In this document: positions 1-16,800 of the stretch, one piece after another | How the letters are laid out: every line of letters begins with the position of its first letter | How positions within the stretch are numbered: position 1 is the stretch's first letter | Source: Urechis unicinctus | Lineage: Eukaryota > Annelida > Polychaeta > Xenopneusta > Urechidae | Assembly (NCBI GenBank): GCA_034190875.2 | Contig: CM067354.1 | Location: 47,939,763 to 48,003,762, forward strand | Direction: 5' to 3' | DNA: 64,000 nt | Notes under the pieces: generated by a model | Told to the model about the DNA's origin: nothing | The model's input: the letters and a program-made list of their open reading frames with translations, nothing else | Databases searched by the model: none | Program-made: the position numbers and the translations under genes

Positions 1-69
1 TAAACCTGTGTTTTACATCAGGTATTTACAATATATACCACACTACAGTCACAGCAAAGCTCAAATTAC

Positions 70-1339
70 CTTGCTTCCATAGTGGCAAAGGGAAAGTGTA
101 CACTCTTGGGCACGAAGAAGATCACCACCTTGTGGAAAGATTCTAAGCTGCCAATTTCTTTCAGAAGGTGTTTGCTGTTCATGACCAGGGCCATCCTCTA
201 GCTCAATGTCACTATTAAACCAAAGTTGTAGGTGCTTTATTAGGCTTATGAGAGAGCACTGATTTGTATAAGTATGCAATACAATTCCACTGTTTACAGG
301 GGTATTTTCAAAGTAATCTATCACTTACATTTCCTGGTGTACTGCATGTTCATCCATATCATCCTCGTCACTTTCCATGTCGAATATAGACATCTAGGTG
401 ACTCAATATACCTACAAGCAAGCATGTTTGAACTCCAAACGATTTGTGGGAGCCCTCTACCGGTTCAGTTGAGCTGGCCTCTATCTCGGGCACACCTGTC
501 ATCTCCTTTTCACATTCACTGGAGGCATCAAGCATCTCAGCTCCAGTTAACATTTCATGCAGCACCTACAAACAGAGGCATCATGTGTTTCAGTGTCGAC
601 CAGTTGTACACCAATGATATTTCCCAAAATAGGGATCAAAATCACCTATATCAATATACTTCTATGTACAGACTGTCTAATTTATCCTATGACATCAGTA
701 GTACTCATGTAAATGGACCAATTAAACAGTATGTAGTGTATCCAAATCCCTTAATTAACAATAAACAGGCAATGTCAAGCAAGCATTTTGAGATCACATT
801 GAAACACCAGTTATTCTGTTATTGAGCCATGCCCATGGGGCCTTTCTTTACCTGTTTACAAGTGATGCCTTAGCCTTAACACGGCCATGTCATTTGGGTC
901 GTATGATTATTCATATAAGAAATAAATTTTGCTGTCAATCAAATACAAAGGCACAACCATGACTGGGATTTAGTGGGAATGAAAATTGAATGGTCCTAGC
1001 TATCTTACCTGTTGACGTCGTCTTTTCTCAAAGGCACCTCCTCGACGTTTTACTCGATCCTGGTTCACACCCGTGTAATTGAAAATCGTTGGCATGGCAC
1101 CTTGGCGAAACCTAGTTTGTGTAGAAAAGCCCAGACTTTTGAGCAGCTCTGGGTCAGTTTCATAGGCGTCCCTCTCAAAGTGGTCGGAGCAAAGGACAGT
1201 TGTTTTGGTCGGCTTCCAATCCTTCCTCTTCACCTTTGCAATCCAATTCTTGTGCATGTTTCGGTCTTTCGGGAACCGAAAGAAACTCTTACCCGACCTC
1301 TCGTCGTTTCTACACCCAACCGGCACAACAATAAGGCAT
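70..1339 (-). CDS. THAP-domain / DDE transposase-like gene (Kolobok-like), partial and internally shortened
   Basis: Three exons read leftward and the gene runs off the window. Exon 1 (1339-1009) starts with ATG giving MPYCCA, then after one extra base (near 1321) continues as VGCRNDER and SFFRFPKD, with the zinc ligands C-x2-H in VLCSDHF and the closing AMPTIF motif: a whole THAP zinc finger. It ends at a strong CAG|GTAAGA donor. Exon 2 (about 566-410) joins in phase 0 and carries SFGVQTC, a motif seen after THAP in such proteins. Exon 3 (174-70) encodes KHLLKEIG, LESFHKVV and KSVHFPFATMEAR, the C-terminal part of a DDE-type transposase with the probable catalytic Glu in LESFH; its donor is AG|GTAATT. 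The central CDSPGH/TDRH catalytic exons expected between exons 2 and 3 are absent, since only about 235 bp separates them. Either a deletion derivative or a decayed gene. The Kolobok name is my family recall, not shown by the sequence. Confidence 0.66.
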
Positions 1340-1359
1340 AGTCCAAACTGTGAGTGTAA

Positions 1360-1530
1360 CAAGCCGTGAAGACTTTTTCATAAACCATCAACGAGCCGCG
1401 ACAACAATGGCGAACCTTGTTGACATTCTTGATCAGCGAGCACAGAGCAGCGAACGTGACGTCACGGGCCAAATAATTCCGAACGTTGCCGAGCGGGATG
1501 TTCAACGCGAGGAAGATGAAAACATACACT
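1360..1530. promoter_or_regulatory. CpG-rich promoter-like stretch with CRE site
   Basis: Immediately upstream of the THAP start, this stretch is visibly richer in G+C and CpG than its surroundings and holds a full palindromic TGACGTCA (cAMP-response element, about 1457-1464). A plus-strand ATG near 1406 opens a 46-codon frame (MANLVDILDQRAQ...) ending at about 1547, so a bidirectional promoter is possible. Promoter activity is inferred from position and composition only. Confidence 0.35.
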
Positions 1531-1645
1531 TTAAAATCATTTTTTAAAGGAATAGGGTGCTCAAAAGTAACCGCTATTGATATGAATACCATTATTGAAG
1601 TTTATTCTTTCGAATTTCGATTAAAAAAAAATGTGTTTATGATCT

Positions 1646-3892
<2,247 letters not shown>

Positions 3893-6800
3893 CAATTATA
3901 TCACGAATAGTAGATACAACTCTCTCTTCTAAGCTAAGTTAGTCGGGTTAACCTTATCCGTACCGTAGGAGCTGATTGGTTTTCTTCACATCTCTATAGC
4001 GCAGGCTGATACCCATTAATGATGTACAGCATCACGAGAGTAATGTATTAAACCCGGTCCGCCCTGGGGGAATCTACGATTAATGAAGCATGCGCCAAAG
4101 TCGTTTGTTTGTGAGCATATGCAGTTGTTAAACACGGCAAACTAATAGGCATCCGAGCGCAACGTTTCTCAATGACCATTAGGTCGAGCTTCAACACTAA
4201 ATTGCCTACAGGCCTCATATGTGAGGCAGATTGTTTGTCAAGAACATGCCTGCTTCATTGGCTGGATGACTTTCTTTCAACTCAGGTGTTTCTAGTGGTT
4301 CAATTATTAAGCTTCTGTTTTTCGCAAATGATCTTATTCCCACAAGAATATGATATCCTCAGCGCTTGAAATCAATGAAAATAATTTGTTAAAACACGGC
4401 ATTGGAAGTCGACTGTAAGCGGTACTATTAACGTTTTAATGTTCGAACAAAATGTAATCATAGTTTCTTCCGCTGTACAATATGTTGGACAGTTGATTAA
4501 TTATGATATCACCTACATGGCATGACATACCTCCCATGATCGATTTAATTAACAATGCCCAATATATGATTAGCAGCGTATTCCCAATACCCGACAGTCT
4601 ACATGAAGTGGGGCAGTGTTTTTCAACATAGCGAGTGATGATGTTTCGTTTATCAGTTCTTTTGTTTAATTGCGCGAAACAGTCAACTCTGATATGCAAG
4701 ATAATCTGTTCTATTCCACCTGACGTACAATATACACGGCAAGTCTACAAGTCGGTATCAGGTTAGGGTTAGCAGAAAATAACGTTCCAGTTGTTTTGGA
4801 CGTTATCAGCAACTGTGTGGTACTGTGGCAAATATAACATAACACCAGATTCTAATGCTCTTAAATGAGTACCTACAATATGATCGATATATTTTGAGCG
4901 AGTTGCCCATAAGCAGACGGCTTTGTAATTATGTCATACACCAGCATATTTGTCCGATGTTCAATCTATCTGTCACGCTGGAACGCTGCCTATGGGCGGG
5001 ACAGCACCGTGATTCGAGTTATCATCGCTTTTATTCAGGATAATGCATGCTAACCATAGTAATAATAAATGACGCAACTCATCGTCATTTGAAGGCTTTC
5101 AGTGTCATTTGGTTGGATACGAAAGGAATCAGAGACTCACCGGCGCTCCGAATGCCTTGATGGCAGTGTTGTCACGTAAAGAAGCAATCACAAAGTTTTT
5201 GGTGAGCATCACACACATCTGCCTCTAACAGAAACACGCAACCCACGCAGTTAGATCGCTGGAGTCAGGTTAACGTTGACAGTGCGAGAGAGGGAATTGC
5301 TCATAGAATCCCCCATCAAATGATTAATATGATCAAAATTTTGAAAGGATAGATCTGGTCATGTTTTCTGTCTTTAAAAGTGACAGTAAACATGTATTCT
5401 TTATGCCAAGAATAGGTGGCGTGGATTGACCCCTAGGAAGGTTGCTGGCGTATATGAAATGCATCATTTTGCAAACTTCGCCGCCAAACCTCAATGACCA
5501 ATTTAAAGGTCTAATATGACATTTGCAAAATACATCTCCCTCCAAAAGTAACCATATGACGGATGACTTTGGCAGGTGGCGTAAATTTCCGTCGTGTTGG
5601 GGTGTTCTTTAAAAATACATAATTGAAGACTTCTGTAAACCATTAGAGCTGCATAATTAAATCTGGTTATTATGAGAGATGGTACCCCGAACAGGAACCT
5701 GATAATCGATACTAAATCTATCTAGCCCTGCAACACATACATCACAATCACGGATATTGCAAGTCACGCAGCTTTCTAGGTAGCCCTTCTTTGCGCTCTT
5801 GGCAAAGTGCATTCGTGTTGCCTGTCCGATAGATGTAATATTTGCTTCTTTGTGCTCTGCCGATTAAAGTCACGTGATAAGCTTTGGTGTTTCCATCGAA
5901 AACCCTAAACCTGTAAATAATAGAATGTGGGTTACGTGATGAGCGAATTGTAATGCCAACGGCATATAAAGGTTTAATATGAATTGTCACAGCAGTTGTA
6001 GCCTCACGAGGCTGTCAAATGAAACGTTTTTGCATTGAGGTTTGTTTGGGCAATACAAACAAATCATAGTTACTCCTTATATTCACGTGTCACTATAGTT
6101 CAGTCAATTCTTCATTTCAATATGGAACATGAGTCATTTTACTAAAACATGAATATTTCATTATTATCGGAGTTGTTGGTAACATGAAGTTAATGGCCAC
6201 AAGTCTAGCAAGATGATTGTCTCTAGCTGCTTGAATGGCGTATCGATACCTCGCTTTGAAACATAGCTGAAAATGTTGTGCCACACTTATAGGAAGGCAG
6301 ATTTGACGCTTGCTTTGCGTCAGCAGATGCCTTAATTTTCTAATTTTTTGCCGACTATATATACTCGCATAATTGGTCGCCCGTAAATAAGCCACATATT
6401 GTACGAGGCATTTTGAGTTCCATTCGATAGGGCGCTGGGATTTTAACCACACTGCCTTGCCCTCACATCAGTCATTATTTCCTTTTTAATAGAATTTTGG
6501 TTTCCATATCGTAAGTCCCGAATACAATAGACGCGTGAATATCATAAGCATAAATTACATATGTGATCGCCAATGCGAAGGCACATGGACCACGGCAAAG
6601 TAAGGTCACACAGCAAGGGAAGCCTAGAAAAATCGTTGTCCTCAAAATGCGAAATATGCAGCTGCCTCCGCTAATTTCGCGTAGTTATTTATTGCGCCGC
6701 ACAGCCTGATCATGAGTAAGAGTGTGATTAAACAATTTACAACATGGGATTAGGTATTTGTTGTATATATTCTTTTCAATCAAGAAGTCTATCAATTGCT

Positions 6801-8292
6801 CAAGCCAAGTCAAAAGTAATTATATGGTAGGAGCACTTCAACGATATCTTGGACAACTTTTATCAAACATGGGCAGACTATACGGTTCTGTAAAACATAC
6901 TCTGTCAGCCAAAATTGGATATGAGGTATATTATATCATTGTTGATCAATTTGTCTATCCACCACAAAACTCATGTGAGACTTAACAAGCAAATGTGAAA
7001 CTATTCTCCGATATCGTAGCGCACCCATTTATAATTCGATTTGTGCGGTAATCAGAGAGCGTTCACGGTTTTCTGTACAGTTTCAGTTTACTGATATTCG
7101 AGCATTTTGAATGGAGAGGGGTGGGGGACACCATCTTGGCATCTGGACAAATATCGGACCTTTATGATTCGAGCGAGCATCGTTTACACGAATGTAACTT
7201 CTTGTGATAGATGCAGAGCAAAGAGTAATCATTTCCCAAGCAATAAATGGTAAGGCAGGCATACCTACTTCAACTTCTTCTGAGTTCGCCTCATGGTTAT
7301 TTTAGAATGATGGACACAAAGCCAGCCCTTGAGACTCAGCTAATTTAATATTTCACATACTTTACACCGTAATAGCTCCCGAATTTTAATTACTATTATA
7401 AAGGTAGGACATCAAAAGTTTGGTTTTTTTGCCAAATCCAAAGTATATGCCACTTACTACTTGAGTCTGTTTTGCTTATGTTGCAGAAGACCATTTTTGT
7501 AGTTTCCTCGCAGTTTTCGTTGAAATAACCGAAATAGCTGGATGTCTGTGCACCTAATAAGTGGTTATTGAATACATTCCTGTAAACAATAGCTGACGAT
7601 GACTAATGTTGTGCATACTGCGTACTGATTATTTGCATTTCAAATGCGCCGCTCAGGAGCAAACCTTTCTACCATGCTCAATCATCCTTAAGTGCGTTAG
7701 CCCAGAAAAGAGGGTGCTATAGTGAATGGTAATCTTACTTGATGATCGTCGTTTGTTGCGTATGTGCAATCGGGCGGCCAAACTTGATGGTATGACCAAA
7801 GCTGATAAGCACTGTAAGTCCCCTGACAATAAGCGGCGTACATTCAGCGCAGTCCGCGTGGTTTTTGTTGCTAACGTGAGAAGCACTTATTAGTGTTGTT
7901 CAGACGTTTATTATACACAACCACCCGGAATTACAGCCGAGCATCAACTTTTGTTCGAAATATTACTCTATCATCCTGAACTTGCAAACACATCGCCCTA
8001 ACCCGCGACAGTGAAGCACTTCATATACCATTCAGGAGTAAATATGCAATCATGACCTGACGACATCATGCAACAGAGACTATACTCATGTATCGCCTTC
8101 CGTTTAAACAAATTGAAAATACTGTCAATATTATGAGGGTTAATCTAATATTTCACCACAGCGCATATCGTTACAGTTTTTGATACTTGAATAATTGATG
8201 AGCTTTTCTTGAATAACCTACCTTAGGTCAACACAATATTGTTTGTATTTCCTTTGGGTTAGTAAACTGAATTAGGTAGGTGATATAGTTAA

Positions 8293-8362
8293 TCTCTCTC
8301 ACTCTCTCTATAACTCTCTCTCTCTACCGTCCCTCTCTACCGCCTCTCTCTCTCTCTCTCAG
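8293..8362. repeat. CT-rich simple repeat
   Basis: A pyrimidine tract of imperfect CT repeats ending in CAG. It would resemble a splice acceptor, but no exon is recognisable after it. Confidence 0.85.
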
Positions 8363-8739
8363 ATAAATCGCTTCAATTGTCTTTATCTGACAATATGTAG
8401 CTGTCATTCACATAGTTTGTGCGTTCCACATATCGTCGCTATGTTTAAAGTCAGAAGCATCGTGCCGAAAATCTCATAAGTCTGTTTTTAACAATAACGT
8501 GGATGGGATGATGATAACCTGTTTAATGGATAAACAATAGATTTAAAATATTCTATGGTCCATCTATAAGAACAAAGAGCTTGAAAGTTTCGTTCATTTT
8601 AATACAGGGAACACATATTACATACCTTTATAATCTAACACAGTCTGGTTCGTCCATTGGGCGAAATGAACATTACTATGAGGTAAGCTGTTCGTGGATT
8701 CACTCAATGCTAAACCACGCTGCATGTCGGTGCATAATA

Positions 8740-8759
8740 TGATAGCTAATTAGCTATCA
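8740..8759. other. 20 bp perfect palindrome
   Basis: TGATAGCTAATTAGCTATCA is its own reverse complement and has the homeodomain core TAATTA at its centre. Function unknown. Confidence 0.6.
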
Positions 8760-9807
8760 GTTCGTTTGATTCTATGACATGATTGCGCTTAAGCATACAC
8801 TGCATAATACATTAGGGTGATAACCAACCAATTTCACTTCTGTAATCTGATTCTGACGTTTCCCAAACCACACATTTGCTAAGTAACGAGACATGATCAG
8901 ACATGCGTTTTATGACATAGTAACTGTGCCGCAGTATGTGATAGAAAATTATCCAATCCAATGCCTTCCTGTTGGCGTCATCACCAAACGCCAATTCGTC
9001 TGTTGCCTGCCCCTAACTGCGCTCATCACTAAATCTAGCCTAATTGTCTTACACTGCAATCGAGCTTGGAAGACTTTACAATGCAATTTTCCAGGCGCCT
9101 TGGATACCGTGTCACATCGTACGCGATTTTTCATATTAAACACACTAACGGCATGAAATGACATTTGTCTCGACTTCAAACATTCGGGAATGGAAAATCA
9201 AGATTATAATTCATATCCATCGATAAATCCTAACCCGATACCACAGACAAAACATACCCAAGGAGAGTAATATAATCCCCATTGCAGAGTAGTTCTTGTC
9301 ACTCATAATGCCGTGAACAAGACGCCACTGCTTCGTAAATGGAATTAGTTACAGACGTTTATATGTCAAAGTTACGGCATTAACGAGACGAACCCACACC
9401 AAGTATGTTCTTGGACCCACCCATGCATAGGTATATGGGTTGTCATAGGCGCCCTGCATTATTGCGGCGCTGTTTACGTACTTACTCCTGGCTGGCACGC
9501 AGCAATATAGCTGGACTGTGTATCTCCTCAGCTTCCTTCTGTTGATATAATGGCACTACATATTGAACCCAGGTCCTAAATGTTAATACACCCGCAACCT
9601 AAATATTTATCAAAGTGAAAATAGCGTTATATGTTCTGAGCTGCGATAACTACTTAAGTCTATGAACAAGCTGAGCTTGTTTTACCATACTGCACATGTA
9701 GTACATGGCGCTCTAATGGTAACTGCTGTATCAGAGCTGAATAATTAGAGACTATCGGTATATATCGCATAACCTTGCGTAGGACAGAGTAATCTTTAAT
9801 CTAGTCG

Positions 9808-12053
<2,246 letters not shown>

Positions 12054-12153
12054 NNNNNNNNNNNNNNNNNNNNNNNNNNNNNNNNNNNNNNNNNNNNNNN
12101 NNNNNNNNNNNNNNNNNNNNNNNNNNNNNNNNNNNNNNNNNNNNNNNNNNNNN
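12054..12153. other. Assembly gap of 100 N
   Basis: Exactly 100 N, the usual placeholder for a gap of unknown length. Features cannot be followed through it. Confidence 0.99.
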
Positions 12154-13519
12154 ATCAATCATTTTTACAAATAACTGACTGCGACACGGCATACCATTTA
12201 ATTATCAACGGAATTTTCGATTTGCGTAATGCACAGTTGCGTGATAATATTCATGCGATAATGTGCCGCTTCAGTTTGATCATTACATCGTAAGTTAGAG
12301 AGCATTACTCCCACCTGCTTGTCTTCCATATAGTGCAATTGGAAATGCAATGTGCATTACCGTAATATTTTGTTGCGTTTAATCCAAATGCAGGGTGGCA
12401 TAGCCGTCTAGGGGGTCTTGGGGCCCCTACTGATAACAATGGTTTTAAAAAGATCGTGGCTCTCGACAAATCGCGTATTTTCCTCCTGTTCTGAAGAACT
12501 GGTTGCCAAGCTATTTTAGGTACTTGCTTGGTCTTATCTTAATTATGCAATTCATGTGTGGTCATTAAATAATTTTCGTGGATTATATGTTTTAGAAGTG
12601 ATTCCAATAACCCTTGTCAGTGCTGACATCTTTTACCATAGATCACTTTCGTAGGGATCGCACCCGCCTGTGCAAAACGCTCAGTACATAGCATACCAAT
12701 AGATTTGTTGTGGCTTGTTTGGTTTTTGGTAGGTGTGTGTTCTTGTTAACTCGTGGGCTAGAAGAATACTACACAAATTTGCCTTAACCTAAGAAGTGTT
12801 ATCCTTTAATAATTAACTTAAAATTTAACCAACTTAATTAGATTAATCTAGCTTTATAACCTCTGCCAAAAACTCGAAGCGTTTAACATAGACTAAGGTT
12901 TTAAGTTATGTCTTTGCTCAACAGCAGTGTATACAATTAATATTGTCATTTTTGGTAAACGGACGCAGCATACCTGTACATTAAGCGGTCTTTTTCCCAA
13001 GCCTTCCATTACCACACGGGTCTATGTGTATTATAAGGTATTTCAATGCGGTTGCGAGCACTTTTTTATTACGTTTGCTTGAATAGTTTGAAAGGCTGAT
13101 ATACCATGACGCCATTAGGTCCATTATGCTTGATAAAACAAAACACACATAATAAGCAATTTTTCTTGTTGTCAATTATTGTGCTTGTCTGTGTTAATGT
13201 GATTTCACATAACTTGGTTTTGACATCAGTTGATTAATGAGGTGAGAATAGGCCTCCGTACTGCTTCCACGCACGGCGGTTGGCGGCACGCAGGCACCAT
13301 CAAAGGTCATATTCTGCTTATCATTTCTTTCATAAAGCAGCCTCGCATTGCTTGAAAAGCAATAACTATTGAAGGCAGTAAAATTTTTCTTGTTTCGTTC
13401 TTGTTTCGAGTTTACTGACCGCGATAATTTGATATACGATTATTTCCGCAGTCTTTTGTGTGATCCTTTATTGTGTATTATACCCAACGATGCACGTATA
13501 TCATACACAAACTTTTCAT
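12154..13519. other. Gene-free interval
   Basis: No recognisable coding, RNA or mobile feature. Open frames are all below about 65 codons. Confidence 0.55.
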
Positions 13520-13870
13520 GGTAATCTGTCTCTTCCAGGCATTGCCTTGTAACCTTTTGGCTGAATATAGGATATCAATAACAATACAGTATATGACAAT
13601 GCAATAGTCTCTGATGATGAGCGTGTCAATAGGGGTGCTAATAAAGTTTTAATTAATCGCCTCTACAGAAAATGGCTCGTGCCTTAGAACGGGAGGTTTG
13701 AGTTCTGGAAGCCAAGTCAATAAAAAAGGAAGAAATGGGCTAAAATCAGCAGCAAACAGATAAGTCTCAAATAACCATCTTTTTTCAATGGGAAGAAAAC
13801 TAGAACTAAGTTCACAATAAGAAATAGTCACTAGATCCTTAGGAACGACGGGCTGTCGGATCGTAATATG
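13520..13870. repeat. Dispersed repeat, diverged copy (about 350 bp)
   Basis: Similar, at roughly three quarters identity by eye, to the terminal 350 bp of each sulfotransferase tandem unit (59080-59427 and 62881-63228). Shared landmarks in order are TTGTAACCTTTTGGCTGAAT, GATGATGAGCGTGTCAAT, AATGGCTCGTGCC, GGGCTAAAATCAGCAGCAAA and AGGAACGACG. Neither strand reads as a conserved protein across copies, so a noncoding mobile element (SINE- or MITE-like) is likelier than a coding remnant. I see no clear terminal repeats. Confidence 0.75.
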
Positions 13871-16800
13871 TATCGTATGGATGAGATACATTCACCAGAT
13901 ATGGGAAATACTTTGAATATTACTTTGGTAGCAAAAGCTATTTGGGAAAGACGATAGGGATGCCATGTATGATAACGGATAAAGGACTCTTGTACGTCCT
14001 ATTAGGTGATAACGCGCTGTGTAACACTTCGGCAGTATGTTTCTTGTGTCTAGATATTATGTCAATATTTTGATAAGCAACATGTGACGTAGCAATAAAC
14101 TGCGTGACGCGCTGCTATGTCTTTCTGATTCGAGTGTGTAGTTTTTGGTGATATCTCAGTACTAACCTGTCTGAAGCTGTTATAAGCATCTGTTATCAAG
14201 TTGCGATTGGTGTTGGCCTCAGATTCGGGTTATAACCGTGAAAATGTCACTGCTTGCTGGACGAGTAGTTAACTATTCATCGTGAAACAATTGAATCTGT
14301 CGGCGTATAACAATTAATCGAACACCCAGAAAAGTGCTTTGAATGAAATTTAGAATCCGATGTCATTACATGTTGGCAATGGAACATCCTCTTATTGTGG
14401 CGATAAGCTCTGGATGCTTGCATCAGCCTGGCACGTTACATGAAGGATATTTCTTATGTTACTTTGTCTTTGTGCCAATTCTCACTCGATTATTTACTTT
14501 TATGCTATTTTCCTTTATCATGTGACCTATTCTCACCGTGTTTCTGCCTCAACCGACGCAATCTCATATGATAGTATAATCCGGGCAAGGTGATAGGAAG
14601 CAATATGTCGTTGGGGTATTTTACCCAATTCTTGAAGGAGCCAATCGGATAAGATCAAACAAGCGTTCAAGCGTTTGTTAATAGCAAAGCGTTAATCTAC
14701 TTTCTGCCAGGCTTTCCGCATGATTTACAACCACTGGAATAAAGGTCGTTTTGTAACAGTAAATTCCTCCCCACTAATTTCAGTTTTTAAATACATAGGT
14801 GTATTTGGAAAAATTATGCTTCCCACAGAAGAGCAAACGATTTCTACGATGAAATAGTCAACTTGATAGCCACTGTACACGCCACTCTGCGCAGTGCTTG
14901 GGTTTAGTTGAGTTTATCTTCCATGCAATGAAGGAGCTATCGCAGAGTGTTTTGCCGCCATTTATCACCATCGTAGGGAAAGGGAACTCAGCATCACAAT
15001 CAGCCTTAGCAATGATTGTCTTGATATTACCTTGCGTCGTAACGCCTCTATTGTTGCTACCGTGGCGTTTTGTAGCAATCTTGAATTAATTTTCGACACG
15101 TATGCGGGGCTTGCAGCCAGAGTTACAAATACTATATTATATTTACAGCAAAAATACAGCGGGTAGTTTGCGTCTTGCTACATAGCTTGTCGCCGGCGCA
15201 AATCGTCATGATATCTGCTAAGAATTATTTTACACGGCGCACTATTTCAGAGATTATGTAAGCGTCTCAATAATTAGTGTATTGTACAGTCGCAAAATCT
15301 AATTACTATGACGGATATGGATAGATGTTTTTTCTTTACAGACACAGGGTCTTATTATCTATCACAATAGTAACAAATCCTGGCCAACCAGGCACTTCCT
15401 TTGAGACAAAATGACTTCCTCTCTGAAGATAAGTTTCCAATTTCATAATTAGCTTATTCCGTGGTAAAGCATCTGGCGTTAGTTGATTGTCCGAACAAAT
15501 TTTTCCTCATCCATTTTAAATACGTATTATAAGCAAGGACGAATATTCATTCTTGTTTAAAAATACTATCGCTTTGTGTATTAACCGCATCGCATTTGCT
15601 TCCTTGGATAACTCGCAACATGAGTCATGATTTACCTATTCTATTGGAACTTGAAGCAATTGCGCAAAGCGGGATGATGTTCATTAATACATCAATATAA
15701 GCAACTACAAATATGTTACAAAAATTGTTGCCACAAAGACGCCATTCTCACTTTACTTACGTCGAAATATGATTTATATTTTAATCAGATCACCTGATCT
15801 GATATAACAGTTACTTATCACCAAATCACAATTTAAAATAGTTGGTGTATGAATTAAGTTGATTTATTAAGTGATTTCGCTGGCTAATGTTGTACAATGA
15901 TTTAAAATGTCTGCAACGTGAATGCCGATAGAAAAGCTGTGCTACATAGAGTTTCGAGTAAGCCTGTGAATAGAAACTGCCGCCAAATCGTGTTAGATGA
16001 GCAGTTTCTGGTCAATGGCTTCTATAGTTCAACAGATCCTCAGCTTAGTAAAGCCGTTCAATCCTGCCCAATTACGCTGCTGCTTCGTAAAACAGTATAG
16101 GCTATAGACTCTTACCATTCATATTTATGGTATTTCTCCTATAAGGTTATTACCATATGGGGTTTGTTGTGCATATCTGATACCGTGAAACTACACCATC
16201 CATCACAAATATGCTTAGATGTCGAACAGAAAGGCCACTATTTCATCTTACGTCACAAGTCGGAACTATCTCAGCTTACCCTTGCCATCACCAATATAAG
16301 CGGGAGTGGTCTTCATTGATATGAGTACATGCGTGAACGGCATACAATGATTGCTGACATATGTCACCTATTACAGAGACGCGCACTGGTTAGCAGTTCT
16401 ACTGCATCTTCCAACTAGCAATTTTAATGCAATATTTCAACACAAGAGTTTCAAGCAGTCGTCAGATATCTTAATATATTACGTCTTGTTTAGTGATATG
16501 TTACACTGCTGCGAAGGATCTGTTTGTTTCATAAAGGATAGACCGATATTTGAGTAGGCCAAGGGTAGGGCGGGGCAGTAGCTAATATGTACGCAGGAAT
16601 ACAAATGAATCTCAATTATAGCTGGATATATGTAGTCTCTGGAGAGATTCCTGCAATGAGTTCGATCGGGCAAATTTTTTTGATGTAATATTTCATTTGA
16701 CCTGGCAATGACCATGGAAAAGGGTATGGAAGGTAAGCTAGATTGATTGTAAAGTGAACTACGAGCATATACCCACCAGTGCCGTTATATAGAATGATGT

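Larger units (their letters stand above)
3893..9807. other. Unique gene-free interval between the two duplicate copies
   Basis: I see no domain-bearing frame, RNA gene or transposon here. Open frames are short (under about 112 codons), lack family resemblance and occur equally on both strands. It holds a CT-rich tract near 8.3 kb and a 20 bp palindrome at 8740-8759. Confidence 0.6.

Noticed and set aside
274-825. 183-codon plus-strand frame
   Set aside because: Lies opposite exon 2 of the THAP gene; no domain or codon pattern, and the minus strand has the homology and splice sites.
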